Below are positions 1-8,792 of a stretch of 64,000 nucleotides of DNA, in pieces; within the stretch, counting starts at the first letter, position 1; each line of letters begins with the position of its first letter. Made by a program: the position numbers and the translations under genes. The notes beneath the pieces are model-generated. The model made no database searches. It was given only the letters and a program-made list of their open reading frames with translations, and was not told the origin of the DNA. Origin of the DNA: Sphingosinicella sp. BN140058 (GTDB lineage Bacteria > Pseudomonadota > Alphaproteobacteria > Sphingomonadales > Sphingomonadaceae); contig NZ_CP035501.1 of the NCBI RefSeq assembly GCF_004135585.1, forward strand, positions 917,001-981,000, written 5' to 3'.

Positions 1-1
1 G

Positions 2-90
2 GTGCGTGCGCTGCGGATCGAGGCCGCTGGTCGTCCCATCCGCCATTGCGCTCGTTCAGCACCGGTGCGAACGTCACGCGATGACACGTT
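2..90. repeat. Copy A of a diverged ~90-bp repeat
   Basis: By eye this stretch matches 2767-2858 in the same orientation, sharing blocks such as GGTCGT, CGCCATTGCGCTC and CACCGGTGCGAACGTCAC. Mismatches are scattered and there are a few small indels, so the copies are old. The two copies flank the RTX-type gene. No transposase or target-site duplication is visible. Confidence 0.6.
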
Positions 91-219
91 TGACGCTGCT
101 GCTGCCGGAAAGCGCGACGCGCGAATGCTCGGGCCGTGCTCCTTAACGGCGTGGGCGGCGATTTCTTTGCTGTCGTACCAGTGCATTGAACCCGGTGGCA
201 CACAGGCCACCGGATCGAT

Positions 220-2223
220 TCAGATGAAGATGTCCATGTTCGGCTGCAGCATCATCGTGGGGTTCGAGAACTCGATCACGTAATCCTGCACGGCGGTGTA
301 CACACCGTCGTCATTGGCATCGATTACGGCGAATGTTCGGCCGGCGAAATCGCCGCTGTCAGGCCGGAAGAAGGTCACGCTCGTCGGTCCCCAAAGTTCG
401 ACATTCCTGGCGATGTCGGCGCTGAACGTGTCCCGGTTCAATGCGCCAGTAAAGTCGGCCCAACCGTGGGTCAGGGTGAAGGGCAGATCGATCCGGTCTT
501 CCGACGGGTTGAACCCCTCGATCGTGTCGAACTGAAAGCTCGTCGATTCCGCGGCCGAGCGGTAGACGAAGACGTCGGCGCCCTCGCCCCCGACTAAAAG
601 ATCGGCGCCCAAATTGCCGCTCAGCCGATCGTCGCCCGTTCCGCCGTAGAGGCGGTCCGCACCATTCAGGCCCGAGAGCAGGTCGTCCTTCACGCCGCCG
701 GTGATGATGTCGCCACCAAAGCCCCCGAAGACTTCGTAGGAACCATCCTGCTCCGCGGCTGCGTTGAAGGTCAGAGTTTCCGTCCGCACCAGGTCCCGCG
801 CATCGACCAGCAGTCGCGCACCGGCCGCGACGTTTCCGTCCGCCATGTCTAGGTGGTAATTCAGCGCCACGCCCGTCGGGCCGCCGATCAGAAGCAGACG
901 CTCGATGCCGGTGAGTTGATTATCCTCGAAATGATAATCGTACTTGCCGGTGAGTTGCACCGTATCGCGGCCGGCGCCGCCATCGACGCTGTCTCGCGCA
1001 TTCCATTTGGCCCCGAAGACGAAGAGATCGCTGCCGGCGCCGCCGGACGCGCGATCGTCGCCGCCCTGCTGAAGCAGGAACCTGTCCGCATTGCCGCTCC
1101 CGACCAAGGTGTCGTTGCCGGCGGTGCCGGGGAGATCGTCATTCGGCGTGAGGATGATCGCTATCGAATCCTGATCGGTCAGCGCGCCGCCGATTCCGGT
1201 GCCGCCAAGGTCGTCGGTGGTCACCGTCAGCGAATCTTCGCCGTGAAAATCGAACGCACCCTGATAGAATAGCCCGTCGAGGGCCGCGTTGATCGCAGCC
1301 GAATTGCCCCGGAACGTCATTGTCGCATCGCCTTGGCCGTCCCCGGTGACGAAGGTCAGGCCAGCGGTGTCGGCAAGGGTCAGGGCTCCGTGGGCGACAT
1401 CCAGGGTCACCTGAAGCATGTCGGTGTCCGGATCAGACACGGTGATCGCGTTGCCGTTCACGATCGAGAAAACCAGCTGTTCCGCCTTGCTGGTGAACTG
1501 AACCGTCGGCAGGAGATTCACGGGAGCATCGTTAACCGGAGTGATCGTGATCGGAACCTCCTCGTAGGCAACGGATTGAAAAAAATACGTTAGAGCCAGC
1601 CCTGTTGAAACCTGATCGGCTGGCGTGTTGCTCCTGTTGCGATAATGCATCGACTGAAGCACATCATCCACCAGAGCAGAAGTTGCTATCGCCTCCGGAT
1701 TGAAGAAGTCGATCGCAATTCTTGGAAACTCCACGTACGGATCCGGCTCGTATTGCAACGCAACCCGGCCGAATTTCTTTCCGTCAGCGATCAAATCGAA
1801 AACAGATTCTGATAAACCAGGCTCAACCGTAAAGTACTTTCCACCCTCCAGAATCCACTCACTGTCCCTGGAAGAAGCACTAAAGACAAGAGAGTAGCCG
1901 TAATAGTCTCCGAGGCCGCCATTCAGCTGATCGGCTTCAGCAGAGACGGTGGCGCCGGCAAATAGCGCCACCGGAACACCTTCGAGGGCGGCCACCGGTC
2001 CGACGCCTTCGAATCTTGTTGGGACAGCCGCTGCGATAGTCGGCGCGCCCATATTGAGTGGAGCGGCGTCTGCGTCGCCTTCATAGGCAATCGCGTTTCC
2101 GCTTGCCCTGTCGATCGATCCTGCGAGCACGGGATCCGCGGGCAATGTCGATCGAGAAGACGTGGACGCAGGCTCGAACCCGTCGCCGTGAAAGGTCAAA
2201 CCCTTGCTGTAGGACGCATACAT
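220..2223 (-). CDS. RTX/cadherin-like calcium-binding secreted protein
   Basis: A 667-residue protein built of secreted repeat modules. Roughly residues 60-360 look like cadherin/VCBS-type beta modules with linkers such as PVNDAP and SDPDTD. Two blocks of glycine-aspartate nonapeptides (GGxGxDxLx) follow, near residues 370-450 and 505-560, for example GGTGDDRLSG and GGEGADVFVY. These blocks bind calcium in RTX proteins and usually lie before a C-terminal type I secretion signal. No N-terminal signal peptide is seen, as expected for type I export. The start at 2223 follows GGAGA about 8 nt upstream; a longer frame to 2259 lacks this. No HlyB/HlyD/TolC-type transporter or toxin acyltransferase is adjacent, and no enzymatic domain is recognised, so an adhesin, surface-layer or matrix role is likelier than a cytotoxin (inference). 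Confidence 0.85.
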   Translation of the reverse strand: MYASYSKGLTFHGDGFEPASTSSRSTLPADPVLAGSIDRASGNAIAYEGDADAAPLNMGAPTIAAAVPTRFEGVGPVAALEGVPVALFAGATVSAEADQLNGGLGDYYGYSLVFSASSRDSEWILEGGKYFTVEPGLSESVFDLIADGKKFGRVALQYEPDPYVEFPRIAIDFFNPEAIATSALVDDVLQSMHYRNRSNTPADQVSTGLALTYFFQSVAYEEVPITITPVNDAPVNLLPTVQFTSKAEQLVFSIVNGNAITVSDPDTDMLQVTLDVAHGALTLADTAGLTFVTGDGQGDATMTFRGNSAAINAALDGLFYQGAFDFHGEDSLTVTTDDLGGTGIGGALTDQDSIAIILTPNDDLPGTAGNDTLVGSGNADRFLLQQGGDDRASGGAGSDLFVFGAKWNARDSVDGGAGRDTVQLTGKYDYHFEDNQLTGIERLLLIGGPTGVALNYHLDMADGNVAAGARLLVDARDLVRTETLTFNAAAEQDGSYEVFGGFGGDIITGGVKDDLLSGLNGADRLYGGTGDDRLSGNLGADLLVGGEGADVFVYRSAAESTSFQFDTIEGFNPSEDRIDLPFTLTHGWADFTGALNRDTFSADIARNVELWGPTSVTFFRPDSGDFAGRTFAVIDANDDGVYTAVQDYVIEFSNPTMMLQPNMDIFI

Positions 2224-2766
2224 TTCGGTTTCTCCATGCGTGATTTCACAAGGCTGCACGACTGATCTTCGTCAACCAGGCCAGCGGCAGCTGAGCGGGT
2301 GGCTTTCTGCTATCTGGCTGGTACAGAAAACGATGGCGCGAGTAACCGGGAGCCCGCTGCCCGCGCAGAGTCGGTCGCGCCATGCTGCGTGCGGGCGTTT
2401 CCGACGCTCCCGGCACTTCGTCCGAAGTCATGTGTTGCGAGCAGCCGCAGCACACCTTTATATCTAGCGATGGGAGGGACGGCCCTTATCGCGGCGGCGG
2501 CCGAAACGCCGATGAACGACAAGTGCTCGATTTCAGACGCACACATCGGAAACACTCCGCTTACAGCAGCCTGCCTGGGGCAAGGCCGTGCACGCGTTAA
2601 CCATGTGCTGAAAATGCTCGCAAGTGAAGAGAATGCATGCGGCGGCGATGGCGCGCACCGGGTTGGAGGGCACCGCCGGGCGGCCGTTTTCCCATCCCAC
2701 CCGACGGTTCGTTCCGCGCGCCGGGCGCGCAACGGCGATGTCAGCGCTCGCGCGGCAGCCTGACGG

Positions 2767-2858
2767 TGATGCGTGCGCCACGGATCGAGACCGCTGGTCG
2801 TCTCGTGCGCCATTGCGCTCATCTGGCACCGGTGCGAACGTCACCACGATGCGCTCGA
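2767..2858. repeat. Copy B of a diverged ~90-bp repeat
   Basis: Second copy of the element at 2-90, same orientation. Translated in one frame, both copies read M-R-A-x-R-I-E-x-A-G-R and then RHCA and APVRTS, so the similarity is visible at peptide level too. This could reflect an ancient duplicated coding fragment or plain DNA similarity. Confidence 0.6.
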
Positions 2859-3104
2859 CGCTACCGCTCCTCGTACTACTTTCCGCCTTCGTCCGGAGAC
2901 GGGTGGTCAGCGCCCTTCGAAATTGCGTTCGCGCCCGGTACAGTCGTCCGCTATGCGCCGAAAATCGACCGCAAGCGACACGGACCTGATGCACCCGAAC
3001 GGATGACGGTGGGAGACCAAGGTCGAGACCGGGATCACATGCGCCTGATTCCCGGCGGCAGGCCAAGCTTCGCAATGGACTTAGACGACAATCATGCCCC
3101 GAAG

Positions 3105-3245
3105 GAATGTCGCCTTTCCACCCGGTTCGGCTGTCGCCGGCGGCGATGGTATCGGCGACCGCCAATGTTCGCTCCCGCGCGCCAGCCTGACGTTGGCGCC
3201 GGCACGCGGCCGGATCGGGACGGTAGGCGGGATCAGACCCATTGC
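3105..3245. repeat. Mosaic degenerate repeat, copy 1
   Basis: Shares ordered blocks with 7717-7850: CTTTCCACCC, then a GC-rich spacer, then CCAATGTYCGCTC, CTGACG and GGCATCAGACC-like or GGATCAGACC blocks. I recall similar AATGTCCGCTTTC elements scattered between genes of sphingomonads. A shorter related piece lies near 2735-2766. Probably a decayed dispersed element without coding function. Confidence 0.5.
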
Positions 3246-3312
3246 CGACATCCGTTGTTGAAGGTTACCTAGGGCCATGCCGCTGGAACACGAGGGAGGG
3301 ACCTTCACATAC

Positions 3313-3870
3313 ATGCGGTGGCTTGCCACGCTCGTACTGCTCCTGGTGCTTGTTTGGCTATACAAGGCTTATGGCATCGCAGTATTCGGGACGCTCATCG
3401 CAGCCGCGATCCTCGCCTGGTATCACGGACAGAGAGTCCAAGTTCGTGAAACGGCCCGGAGACAGGGGAGACCTCCTGTCGGAGTGCTGAGCCTATCAGG
3501 GCTCTCCGAGATCTCGATCAGCAGCGAGGCCCAGCTCCGTAATGCGCTCGTCGACATTGATCGTGTTGTCGACGGCGGCACCGTCACGTTGAGCGAGGGT
3601 CCCAACCACTACATCAAAGCAACTCGGCACGGTGACTTCTGGACTGTACGACTACACACCGGATCCATCTCGTATTCTCCTTATTTCGATACCGGGAGCG
3701 ACTCCTTGAATAGTGAACGATGGGTCAGAGCGAGCCGTGCCCGTTCAATCCGGCAGCGGATCACGGACGAACGGGCACCGCTCCTGACGACCGAGGACGT
3801 CGCGTCTCTTTTCAAGGCATATCTTCTAGGGTCTGCGTATCCGCTCCCGGAACTGAACGAGGGAGCATAA
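3313..3870 (+). CDS. Hypothetical membrane-anchored protein
   Basis: A 185-residue protein starting with a strongly hydrophobic segment (MRWLATLVLLLVLVWLYKAY) and probably a second one just after it (IAVFGTLIAAAILAWY), followed by a soluble domain of about 140 residues with no cysteines and no family I recognise. The soluble part has a predicted beta-rich start (LSGLSEISISSEAQL) and a charged helical tail. The start at 3313 follows GGGAGGG, 12 nt upstream; an in-frame ATG at 3277 would add 12 residues and is an alternative. It is likely a bitopic or hairpin-anchored protein with a cytoplasmic or periplasmic domain. It sits in the accessory region beside the RTX-type gene and a small acidic protein; any functional link is unproven. 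Confidence 0.65.
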   Translation: MRWLATLVLLLVLVWLYKAYGIAVFGTLIAAAILAWYHGQRVQVRETARRQGRPPVGVLSLSGLSEISISSEAQLRNALVDIDRVVDGGTVTLSEGPNHYIKATRHGDFWTVRLHTGSISYSPYFDTGSDSLNSERWVRASRARSIRQRITDERAPLLTTEDVASLFKAYLLGSAYPLPELNEGA

Positions 3871-4093
3871 GGATCCCTGCCGAGCGCCGCCAACGCGCTC
3901 TCAGTCGAATCTGAAATTCCGGCTTCCACCCTCCCCGGCTGTTCTCGGCGCGATCGATGGCCCCGCTGCGATAGTCCGGTCTCGCTAAGCAGGCGACGAT
4001 CGCGCCGCCGCGGAGGGATCAACCCCCTACACCGTGGCGACGCCCCATAGCTGCTGTCCGCTCGCTGCATTATCAGGTTTAGAGCAGATCGCG

Positions 4094-4399
4094 ATGGAGG
4101 CTCACCTGAACCGAATTTCTCTCATTTGCTCTGTCAATCGCGCGCTCTGGGAGGAGGTCGGGCCGAGCTTAAGAGTTGTCGCAGCGAAGGACGATGAGGG
4201 AATCATCAGGCTTCGCTTCTTCATCGACGGTGAGCCGTCGCAAGAGGATCTTGAGTCCGCATCGTCGGCCGCTGCCGAAGTCATTGCCGATTTCCCAGAG
4301 CATGAACTCGACGACAAGGTCGTTCGCCTCGACGCTCCTGAGCGGGTACAGGTGACTGCCGATTGGCAGATCGTCTTTATGCGTCGCGAGCCCGGTTGA
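4094..4399 (+). CDS. Small acidic protein, possibly immunity-like
   Basis: A 101-residue cytoplasmic protein with the pattern L-R-x-V, R-L-R-F-F-I-D-G-E-P-S-x-E-D, A-A-E-V-I-A-D-F-P, and a tail ending in FMRREPG. From memory this matches a family of ~100-residue proteins scattered in proteobacteria, often annotated as hypothetical or putative immunity proteins; I cannot confirm the assignment. The start at 4094 is the first methionine that leaves only the conserved core; an upstream ATG at 4034 would add 20 residues with a cysteine pair that look non-conserved. The ribosome site is weak. It lies about 220 bp after the membrane-anchored gene on the same strand. Confidence 0.6.
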   Translation: MEAHLNRISLICSVNRALWEEVGPSLRVVAAKDDEGIIRLRFFIDGEPSQEDLESASSAAAEVIADFPEHELDDKVVRLDAPERVQVTADWQIVFMRREPG

Positions 4400-4514
4400 G
4401 CGTCGACTTACCACCCGAGTCAGCTGTTCCGGTCCGGAGCCGGCGCCCGCCCAGGCTACGTCCACTTTCGCCAGGCGGGCTGACAATCATGAGATATCGG
4501 CCCTGAGGAAGGCC

Positions 4515-4718
4515 GTGCACGCTGCCCTGGCAATCATCCTCAAAGGGATCGAAGTGCTCGACGTCATCGTCGCGATTGTCCAAAGAGTGGTCTGGTTTCT
4601 CCGGAGACATGCCGTCGTCGTTGCCGTCGTCATCGGCGGCATCGTGCAACGCGCCTTGTTCCCGACGACTCATCGATGTGGCTGCAGCTTGGCGTCGCCT
4701 TGCTCGCGACCAGCGTAG
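4515..4718 (+). CDS. Possible small membrane protein, perhaps frameshifted
   Basis: A GTG-started frame of 67 codons with GAGGA 5 nt upstream. It begins with a hydrophobic stretch (ALAIILKGIEVLDVIVAIV) and a second one (AVVVAVVIGGIVQ). The last ~18 residues (HRCGCSLASPCSRPA) look out of frame. The +2 frame from about 4662 to 4790 encodes DDSSMWLQLGVALLATSVVL followed by a basic tail, a third hydrophobic segment. A single-base slip near 4655-4670 would join the two into a ~90-residue protein with three membrane segments. Either a pseudogene, a sequencing error or coincidence. Confidence 0.3.
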   Translation: MHAALAIILKGIEVLDVIVAIVQRVVWFLRRHAVVVAVVIGGIVQRALFPTTHRCGCSLASPCSRPA

Positions 4719-4790
4719 TGCTCCGGCTCCTGTACAAGGATGGGGTAACTGGAAATCGGCCGGCTGGTCAGCGCAGCCGGTTCCGTTAGC

Positions 4791-5133
4791 GATCAGGGTT
4801 GGGGGAGCGTCGGTCTATTCCGGTTTTCTCGACTAACGTGTCGGCGTGGCTCCGTCCCGCTGGTTGTAGCCGGAACGAACGCATCCAAAAGCGCTGCCGC
4901 ATTTCAGCTAAGCGAAGTGGTTGCAAACGCCTGGAGCAGCGAGCGCGAAGCAGGTTTGGCCAATTCGAACCGTCGCGTATGAAGGCGATCTGCGAGTTCA
5001 TCCCGAACATTCCTGCGGGATGTCGAGCGTACAAGGCGCCAGCCGCTCTCGGGTCGACAACGTGGCCACTCGGGCGGAAAGAAACACGCATGGGCCGGAT
5101 GCGGCAGGGCCATGAGCTCCCCATATACGCCTC
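4791..5133. other. Intergenic region, no gene seen
   Basis: No frame on either strand has a believable start and composition. A degenerate repeat-like piece (GTGGCCACTCGGGCGGAAAG, about 5060-5080) resembles the AATGTCCGCTTTC-type elements. The promoter of the operon starting at 5134 should lie here. Confidence 0.4.
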
Positions 5134-5496
5134 ATGACCAAGCTCACCGTCTGGCACGATGGCGCCTGCCCGCTCTGTCGCCGCGAAATCGCCGTGATGC
5201 GCAGGCTCGACACGCGGGGCGCGATCGACCTCGTCGATGCGGCCACGGCGGACCCTGCCACGTGTCCGATCGACCGGCGCGACCTGCTGGCGCGGCTCCA
5301 CGCCTGCGAGAACGGTGAGTTGCTTATCGGTGCCGCGGCGTTCGCGGCGATGTGGCGCGCCATACCCGTGCTGCGGCCGGTTGGGATACTCGCCCACTCG
5401 AATCGAATCCTCGCACTGCTCGAACGCGCATACCTCCTGTTCCTGACGCTACGGCCGCGCCTCCAGCGGCTCGCCGGAAAGGCGGCGCAGGCATGA
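5134..5496 (+). CDS. DCC-family (DUF393) thiol-disulfide oxidoreductase-like protein
   Basis: A 120-residue protein with the family signature DGACPLCRREI near residues 9-19, holding a CxxC pair in a thioredoxin-like fold. The family is named for its conserved D-x-x-C-x-x-C motif; its redox activity is predicted rather than proven in most members. Length is normal. It overlaps the next gene by 4 nt (ATGA), so the two are translationally coupled. The product is cytoplasmic, with no signal peptide. No good ribosome site precedes 5134. Confidence 0.85.
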   Translation: MTKLTVWHDGACPLCRREIAVMRRLDTRGAIDLVDAATADPATCPIDRRDLLARLHACENGELLIGAAAFAAMWRAIPVLRPVGILAHSNRILALLERAYLLFLTLRPRLQRLAGKAAQA

Positions 5497-5987
5497 GGCC
5501 GATCCCGGATCCGGTCCGCCCGGGGCAGGAGAGCGTCTGGGATTACCCGCGTCCCGCAATCGCCGAGGCGACCGACGCCCACATCGTCATCGAGCACAGG
5601 GGTCGCATCGTTGCCGCCACCCGATCCGCCGTCCGCACGCTCGAGACCAGCCACCCGCCGAGCTATTATATTCCGGTCGCCGACGTCACGCCTGGCCTGC
5701 TCCATCGCGCCGAGGGCAGCTCCTTTTGCGAATGGAAGGGCGCGGCCGAATATTGGGATGTGATCGTGGACAGCGTCATGCTGCCCCGCGTGGGGTGGAG
5801 CTATCCTGCGCCGACCGCCCCGTTCGAGGCGCTGCGCGACCATGTCGCCTTCTACGCTGCGCCGTTCGACCGCAGCAGCGTCGACGGGGAGACGGTGCTG
5901 CCGCAGCCCGGCGGATTCTATGGCGGCTGGATAACGTCTCAGGTCGTCGGCCCGTTCAAGGGCGGCCCTGGCAGTCACGACTGGTAA
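5493..5987 (+). CDS. DUF427 domain protein
   Basis: A 164-residue protein of the DUF427 (beta-tent) family, recognisable by IAEATDAHIVIEHRGRIVAA, the SYYIP segment and the EWKGAAEYW motif. The biochemical role of the family is unknown. The ATG at 5493 overlaps the stop of the DCC gene; a longer upstream frame from 5352 only re-reads that gene. The last residues (FKGGPGSHDW) fit the usual C-terminus. It is followed after 4 nt by the ABC1 kinase gene. The three genes form one operon, which is the best available clue to function. Confidence 0.85.
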   Translation: MRPIPDPVRPGQESVWDYPRPAIAEATDAHIVIEHRGRIVAATRSAVRTLETSHPPSYYIPVADVTPGLLHRAEGSSFCEWKGAAEYWDVIVDSVMLPRVGWSYPAPTAPFEALRDHVAFYAAPFDRSSVDGETVLPQPGGFYGGWITSQVVGPFKGGPGSHDW

Positions 5988-5991
5988 GCCG

Positions 5992-7317
5992 GTGAGCAGA
6001 GACAACGACGGTCCTCGCGACCGCTCCATCCCGCGCGGAAGGCTGTCACGGCTCGGACATTTCGGACGTCTCGCCAGCGGGATGGCCGGCGGCATGATGG
6101 CCGAGGGTGCGCGGCGGCTTGCGGCGGGCGAACGTCCCCGCCTCTCCGACCTTATTCTGACGCCGGGCAACGCCCGGCGGGTCGCCGACCGACTGTCGCA
6201 TCTGCGCGGCGCGGCGATGAAGCTCGGCCAGATGATCTCGATGGACGCAGGCGACCTGCTCCCGCCCGAGCTCGCCGCCATCCTGGCGACGCTTCGCAGC
6301 CAAGCGTACCGCATGCCGCCGCATCAGCTCGATCAGGTGCTGAAGATGGAATGGGGCGGCGACTGGCGCCGCCGTTTCACCCGCTTCGATGCCGCGCCGA
6401 TCGCAGCCGCATCGATCGGCCAGGTCCACCGCGCCGTCCTTCACGATGGCCGCGCGCTTGCGATCAAGGTGCAATATCCCGGCGTGCGCGAGAGCATCGA
6501 CGCGGACGTCGACAATGTCGCGACGCTGCTGCGCATCTCTAATCTGCTGCCGCCTTCGCTCGACCTCAGGCCGCTGCTGGCCGAGGCGAAACGGCAGCTC
6601 GCGGACGAGGCCGACTATCTCCGCGAAGGAGCGCAGATGCGGGCCTATGCCGATCGCCTCGCAGGCGATGATCGCTATGCGATTCCCGGGCTGCACGACG
6701 CCCTGACAACGGGGCGGGTGCTGGCGATGGACTTCGTCGAGGGCCAGCCGATCGAGAGCCTGGGCGGTGCCCCGCAGGCCGTGCGCGACAAGACCATGAC
6801 CCTGTTGATCGAACTGGTGCTCCGTGAGCTGTTCGAATTCGGGTTCATGCAGACCGACCCGAACTTCGCCAACTATCGATGGCAGCCCGAGACGGAACGG
6901 CTCGTCCTGCTCGATTTCGGCGCGACGCGTGCGGTGCCTGCAGCGACGGCGCAGGCCTACCGCGCACTGATCGACGCCGGGCTCGCCCATGATCGGGTCC
7001 GTATCCGGGAGATCGCCGTCGAAACCGGCTTCCTGGGTGCGGCCGCGGTTGCGGCGCACCGGCCGGCCGTCGACCGCATCATCGCCGCGATCGACGATGC
7101 GATGCGCCGCCCGGGGCCGTTCGACTTCGGCGACCGGACGTTCGTCCCGGTCGTCCGCGCGGAGGCGCCGGCGCTCCTCCAGGACCGAAGGACGTGGCAT
7201 GTTCCGGAGGTTGAGACGCTCTTCGTGCAGCGGAAGGTGAGCGGTACTGCGCTTCTCGCCGCCCGGCTTCGCGCGAGAGTCGATGTCGTCGGACTGGCGA
7301 GCGCGGCCACCACCTGA
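5992..7317 (+). CDS. ABC1/UbiB/AarF-family atypical kinase
   Basis: A 441-residue member of the ABC1 atypical protein-kinase-like family that includes UbiB/COQ8. The signature motifs are present: the KxGQ segment (AAMKLGQMISMD, about residue 75), the alanine-rich nucleotide loop in AAASIGQVHRA (about 135), the invariant lysine in LAIKVQYPG, and LDFGATR (about 305), which replaces the usual DFG. The family is linked to coenzyme Q production and lipid handling. This one lacks the C-terminal membrane helices of true UbiB and sits away from ubi genes, so a UbiB role is not assumed. The start is GTG at 5992, 4 nt after the DUF427 stop. Confidence 0.88.
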   Translation: MSRDNDGPRDRSIPRGRLSRLGHFGRLASGMAGGMMAEGARRLAAGERPRLSDLILTPGNARRVADRLSHLRGAAMKLGQMISMDAGDLLPPELAAILATLRSQAYRMPPHQLDQVLKMEWGGDWRRRFTRFDAAPIAAASIGQVHRAVLHDGRALAIKVQYPGVRESIDADVDNVATLLRISNLLPPSLDLRPLLAEAKRQLADEADYLREGAQMRAYADRLAGDDRYAIPGLHDALTTGRVLAMDFVEGQPIESLGGAPQAVRDKTMTLLIELVLRELFEFGFMQTDPNFANYRWQPETERLVLLDFGATRAVPAATAQAYRALIDAGLAHDRVRIREIAVETGFLGAAAVAAHRPAVDRIIAAIDDAMRRPGPFDFGDRTFVPVVRAEAPALLQDRRTWHVPEVETLFVQRKVSGTALLAARLRARVDVVGLASAATT

Positions 7318-7938
7318 ATTCGCGTGCGCACGGCTGACGGAGGTAAGGCCGGAGGTGGCGGCGGCTCATTCGACCCGATACCGCTGTTCCGATCGGCGCC
7401 GCGCGGCCCGCGTCTGCTTTCGCAGCCAGGACTTGCGATCGCGCCACCACCAACATGATCAGAGTGCTACAGCGGGGCGCGACCGAGGCGGTGTGAAAAC
7501 GCGTGATCCTGCCACGATCGAGTTCTGACGATTGGCAGGCGTATGTCCGAGGTGCGAGATTATGGTGCCCGTCTTGCGGGCGGTGAGCCGCGGGGTTCGG
7601 CCCTCCCAGGGCACAGGATACGGCATTCGCATCCAACTTCTCTAGCCTTCCGTAACTCTGGCAATCGCGGGCGCGGCACTCCTCTCATACCTTTCGCAGC
7701 AGGACTATTTAGCAGTAAGCGTCAACTTTCCACCCTGCCTGGCCGTTGCGATTGCCGGGCGCAGCAGCCAATGTCCGCTCTCGCGCCACAGTCTGACGCC
7801 CGCGCCCGCGCGGCATCAGACCGGGTCGGCAGGCCCGGGTCCGACCAGAACATTCCTAGCTCTCGATCAACTGGAGCTTGTTACCCCACACTCCTGCCGG
7901 GGCGTTTCCAGGCTGACCTCGGCACTTGGTTGCGCTGC
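7318..7938. other. Intergenic region, no gene seen
   Basis: About 620 bp downstream of the ABC1 operon. Open frames here lack ribosome sites and family resemblance. It holds the second mosaic repeat copy (7717-7850). Confidence 0.45.
7717..7850. repeat. Mosaic degenerate repeat, copy 2
   Basis: Contains AACTTTCCACCC, GGCCGTTGCGATTGCCGGGC, CAATGTCCGCTCTCGCGCCA and GCATCAGACCGGG in order, parallel to 3105-3245. Same orientation as copy 1. Likely an old dispersed intergenic element. Confidence 0.5.
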
Positions 7939-8217
7939 TCAATGCGCGCCGAGGCCAAGCTGCTTCAGATTGTTGGCGCAACGGGCGCGCTCCGACCCGC
8001 CGCGAGGTTGGCGGGGCTTCACGACACGGCTGCTTCTCGTTTCGCGGTTGGAAGCTTCGCCGCCGCGGGAGGTGCCACGTAGCCTGGTGGCGGAGCCGTT
8101 GCGCCCGCCTGAGCTGGCTGACTGGCCATCCGCGGGCTTTCCTCCGTCCTCCGCGAATGCGGGCGTGGTGATGAGGAAGGCCGAAATCGCTGCGGCGATA
8201 ATCATGGTTGTCGACAT
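7939..8217 (-). CDS. Small secreted protein
   Basis: A 92-residue product with a clear Sec signal peptide (MSTTMIIAAAISAFLITTPAFA, then ED). The mature part is about 70 residues, very basic, with many Arg, Ser and Gly and a single Cys, and looks disordered. GAGGAG lies 7-8 nt upstream of the ATG. The C-terminal string NNLKQLGLGAH resembles a motif of unrelated DUF1559 proteins, probably by chance. The signal peptide and ribosome site are strong; the low-complexity remainder could be partly frameshifted. Function unknown. Confidence 0.5.
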   Translation of the reverse strand: MSTTMIIAAAISAFLITTPAFAEDGGKPADGQSASSGGRNGSATRLRGTSRGGEASNRETRSSRVVKPRQPRGGSERARCANNLKQLGLGAH

Positions 8218-8792
8218 TGGGAGTCTCCTCTTTCACGTTCGTCCGTCGGCGCTGCCGACACGATAGAGCGCGCTAGTTGGAAATGATCGCCGCGGGCAGT
8301 TGCAGCCGCAGACTGCGAACGCCGTCGCTGCTGTGCAACGGTTGCATTTCGCCAGGAAACCCTGCCCCTCTGCTATGTCGCGCGTTCACCCTTCTCCGCT
8401 TTTCTGCCGCGATCGGGGGGATGGGACGACGGACAGGCGCTTGTCGCGGCAGGCGGAGCTCAGCCATCGCCAACGGATCAGACCGGAACGGTCGAGCAGC
8501 TCCGGCCGTGCATGGAATGGGTATGGATCGTGCGCCGGGAACGTGCGCACGCGCTGGAGATCCGGTTGCTGCTCGATCGACCAGCCTCTGCGAGGTCATT
8601 CCTGAACTGCACTGGCAGCGTGGCAATCGTTCGTGCGGATGTACCTCTCCCATCCGTCCACGAAGTGGATCTCCTCAGACAAGAAGAAGGCGAAGCGCAT
8701 CCCCGAGGCGGTTCGCGCGTTCACCGGCAATTCAGCCGAAGGACCGCATCGCGGCGATGTCCATGCGGCGAGCCATTCGAGGAGCGAAGCGG
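8218..8792. other. Intergenic region, no gene seen
   Basis: About 575 bp between divergent small secreted-protein genes. A plus frame between 8512 and 8796 and another starting at 8633 are open but lack a ribosome site and recognisable composition. Promoters for both flanking genes are expected here. Confidence 0.4.

Larger units (their letters stand above)
2224..3312. other. Long intergenic region with diverged repeats
   Basis: About 1.1 kb between divergent genes. Several short open frames exist on both strands, but none has a convincing ribosome binding site, domain or signal peptide. The stretch holds copy B of the ~90-bp repeat and a mosaic repeat at 3105-3245. It must also contain the promoter of the RTX-type gene. 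Confidence 0.5.

Noticed and set aside
2637..3272. A 211-codon plus frame across the repeat region
   Set aside because: It reads through two degenerate repeats with no ribosome site and shows no domain.
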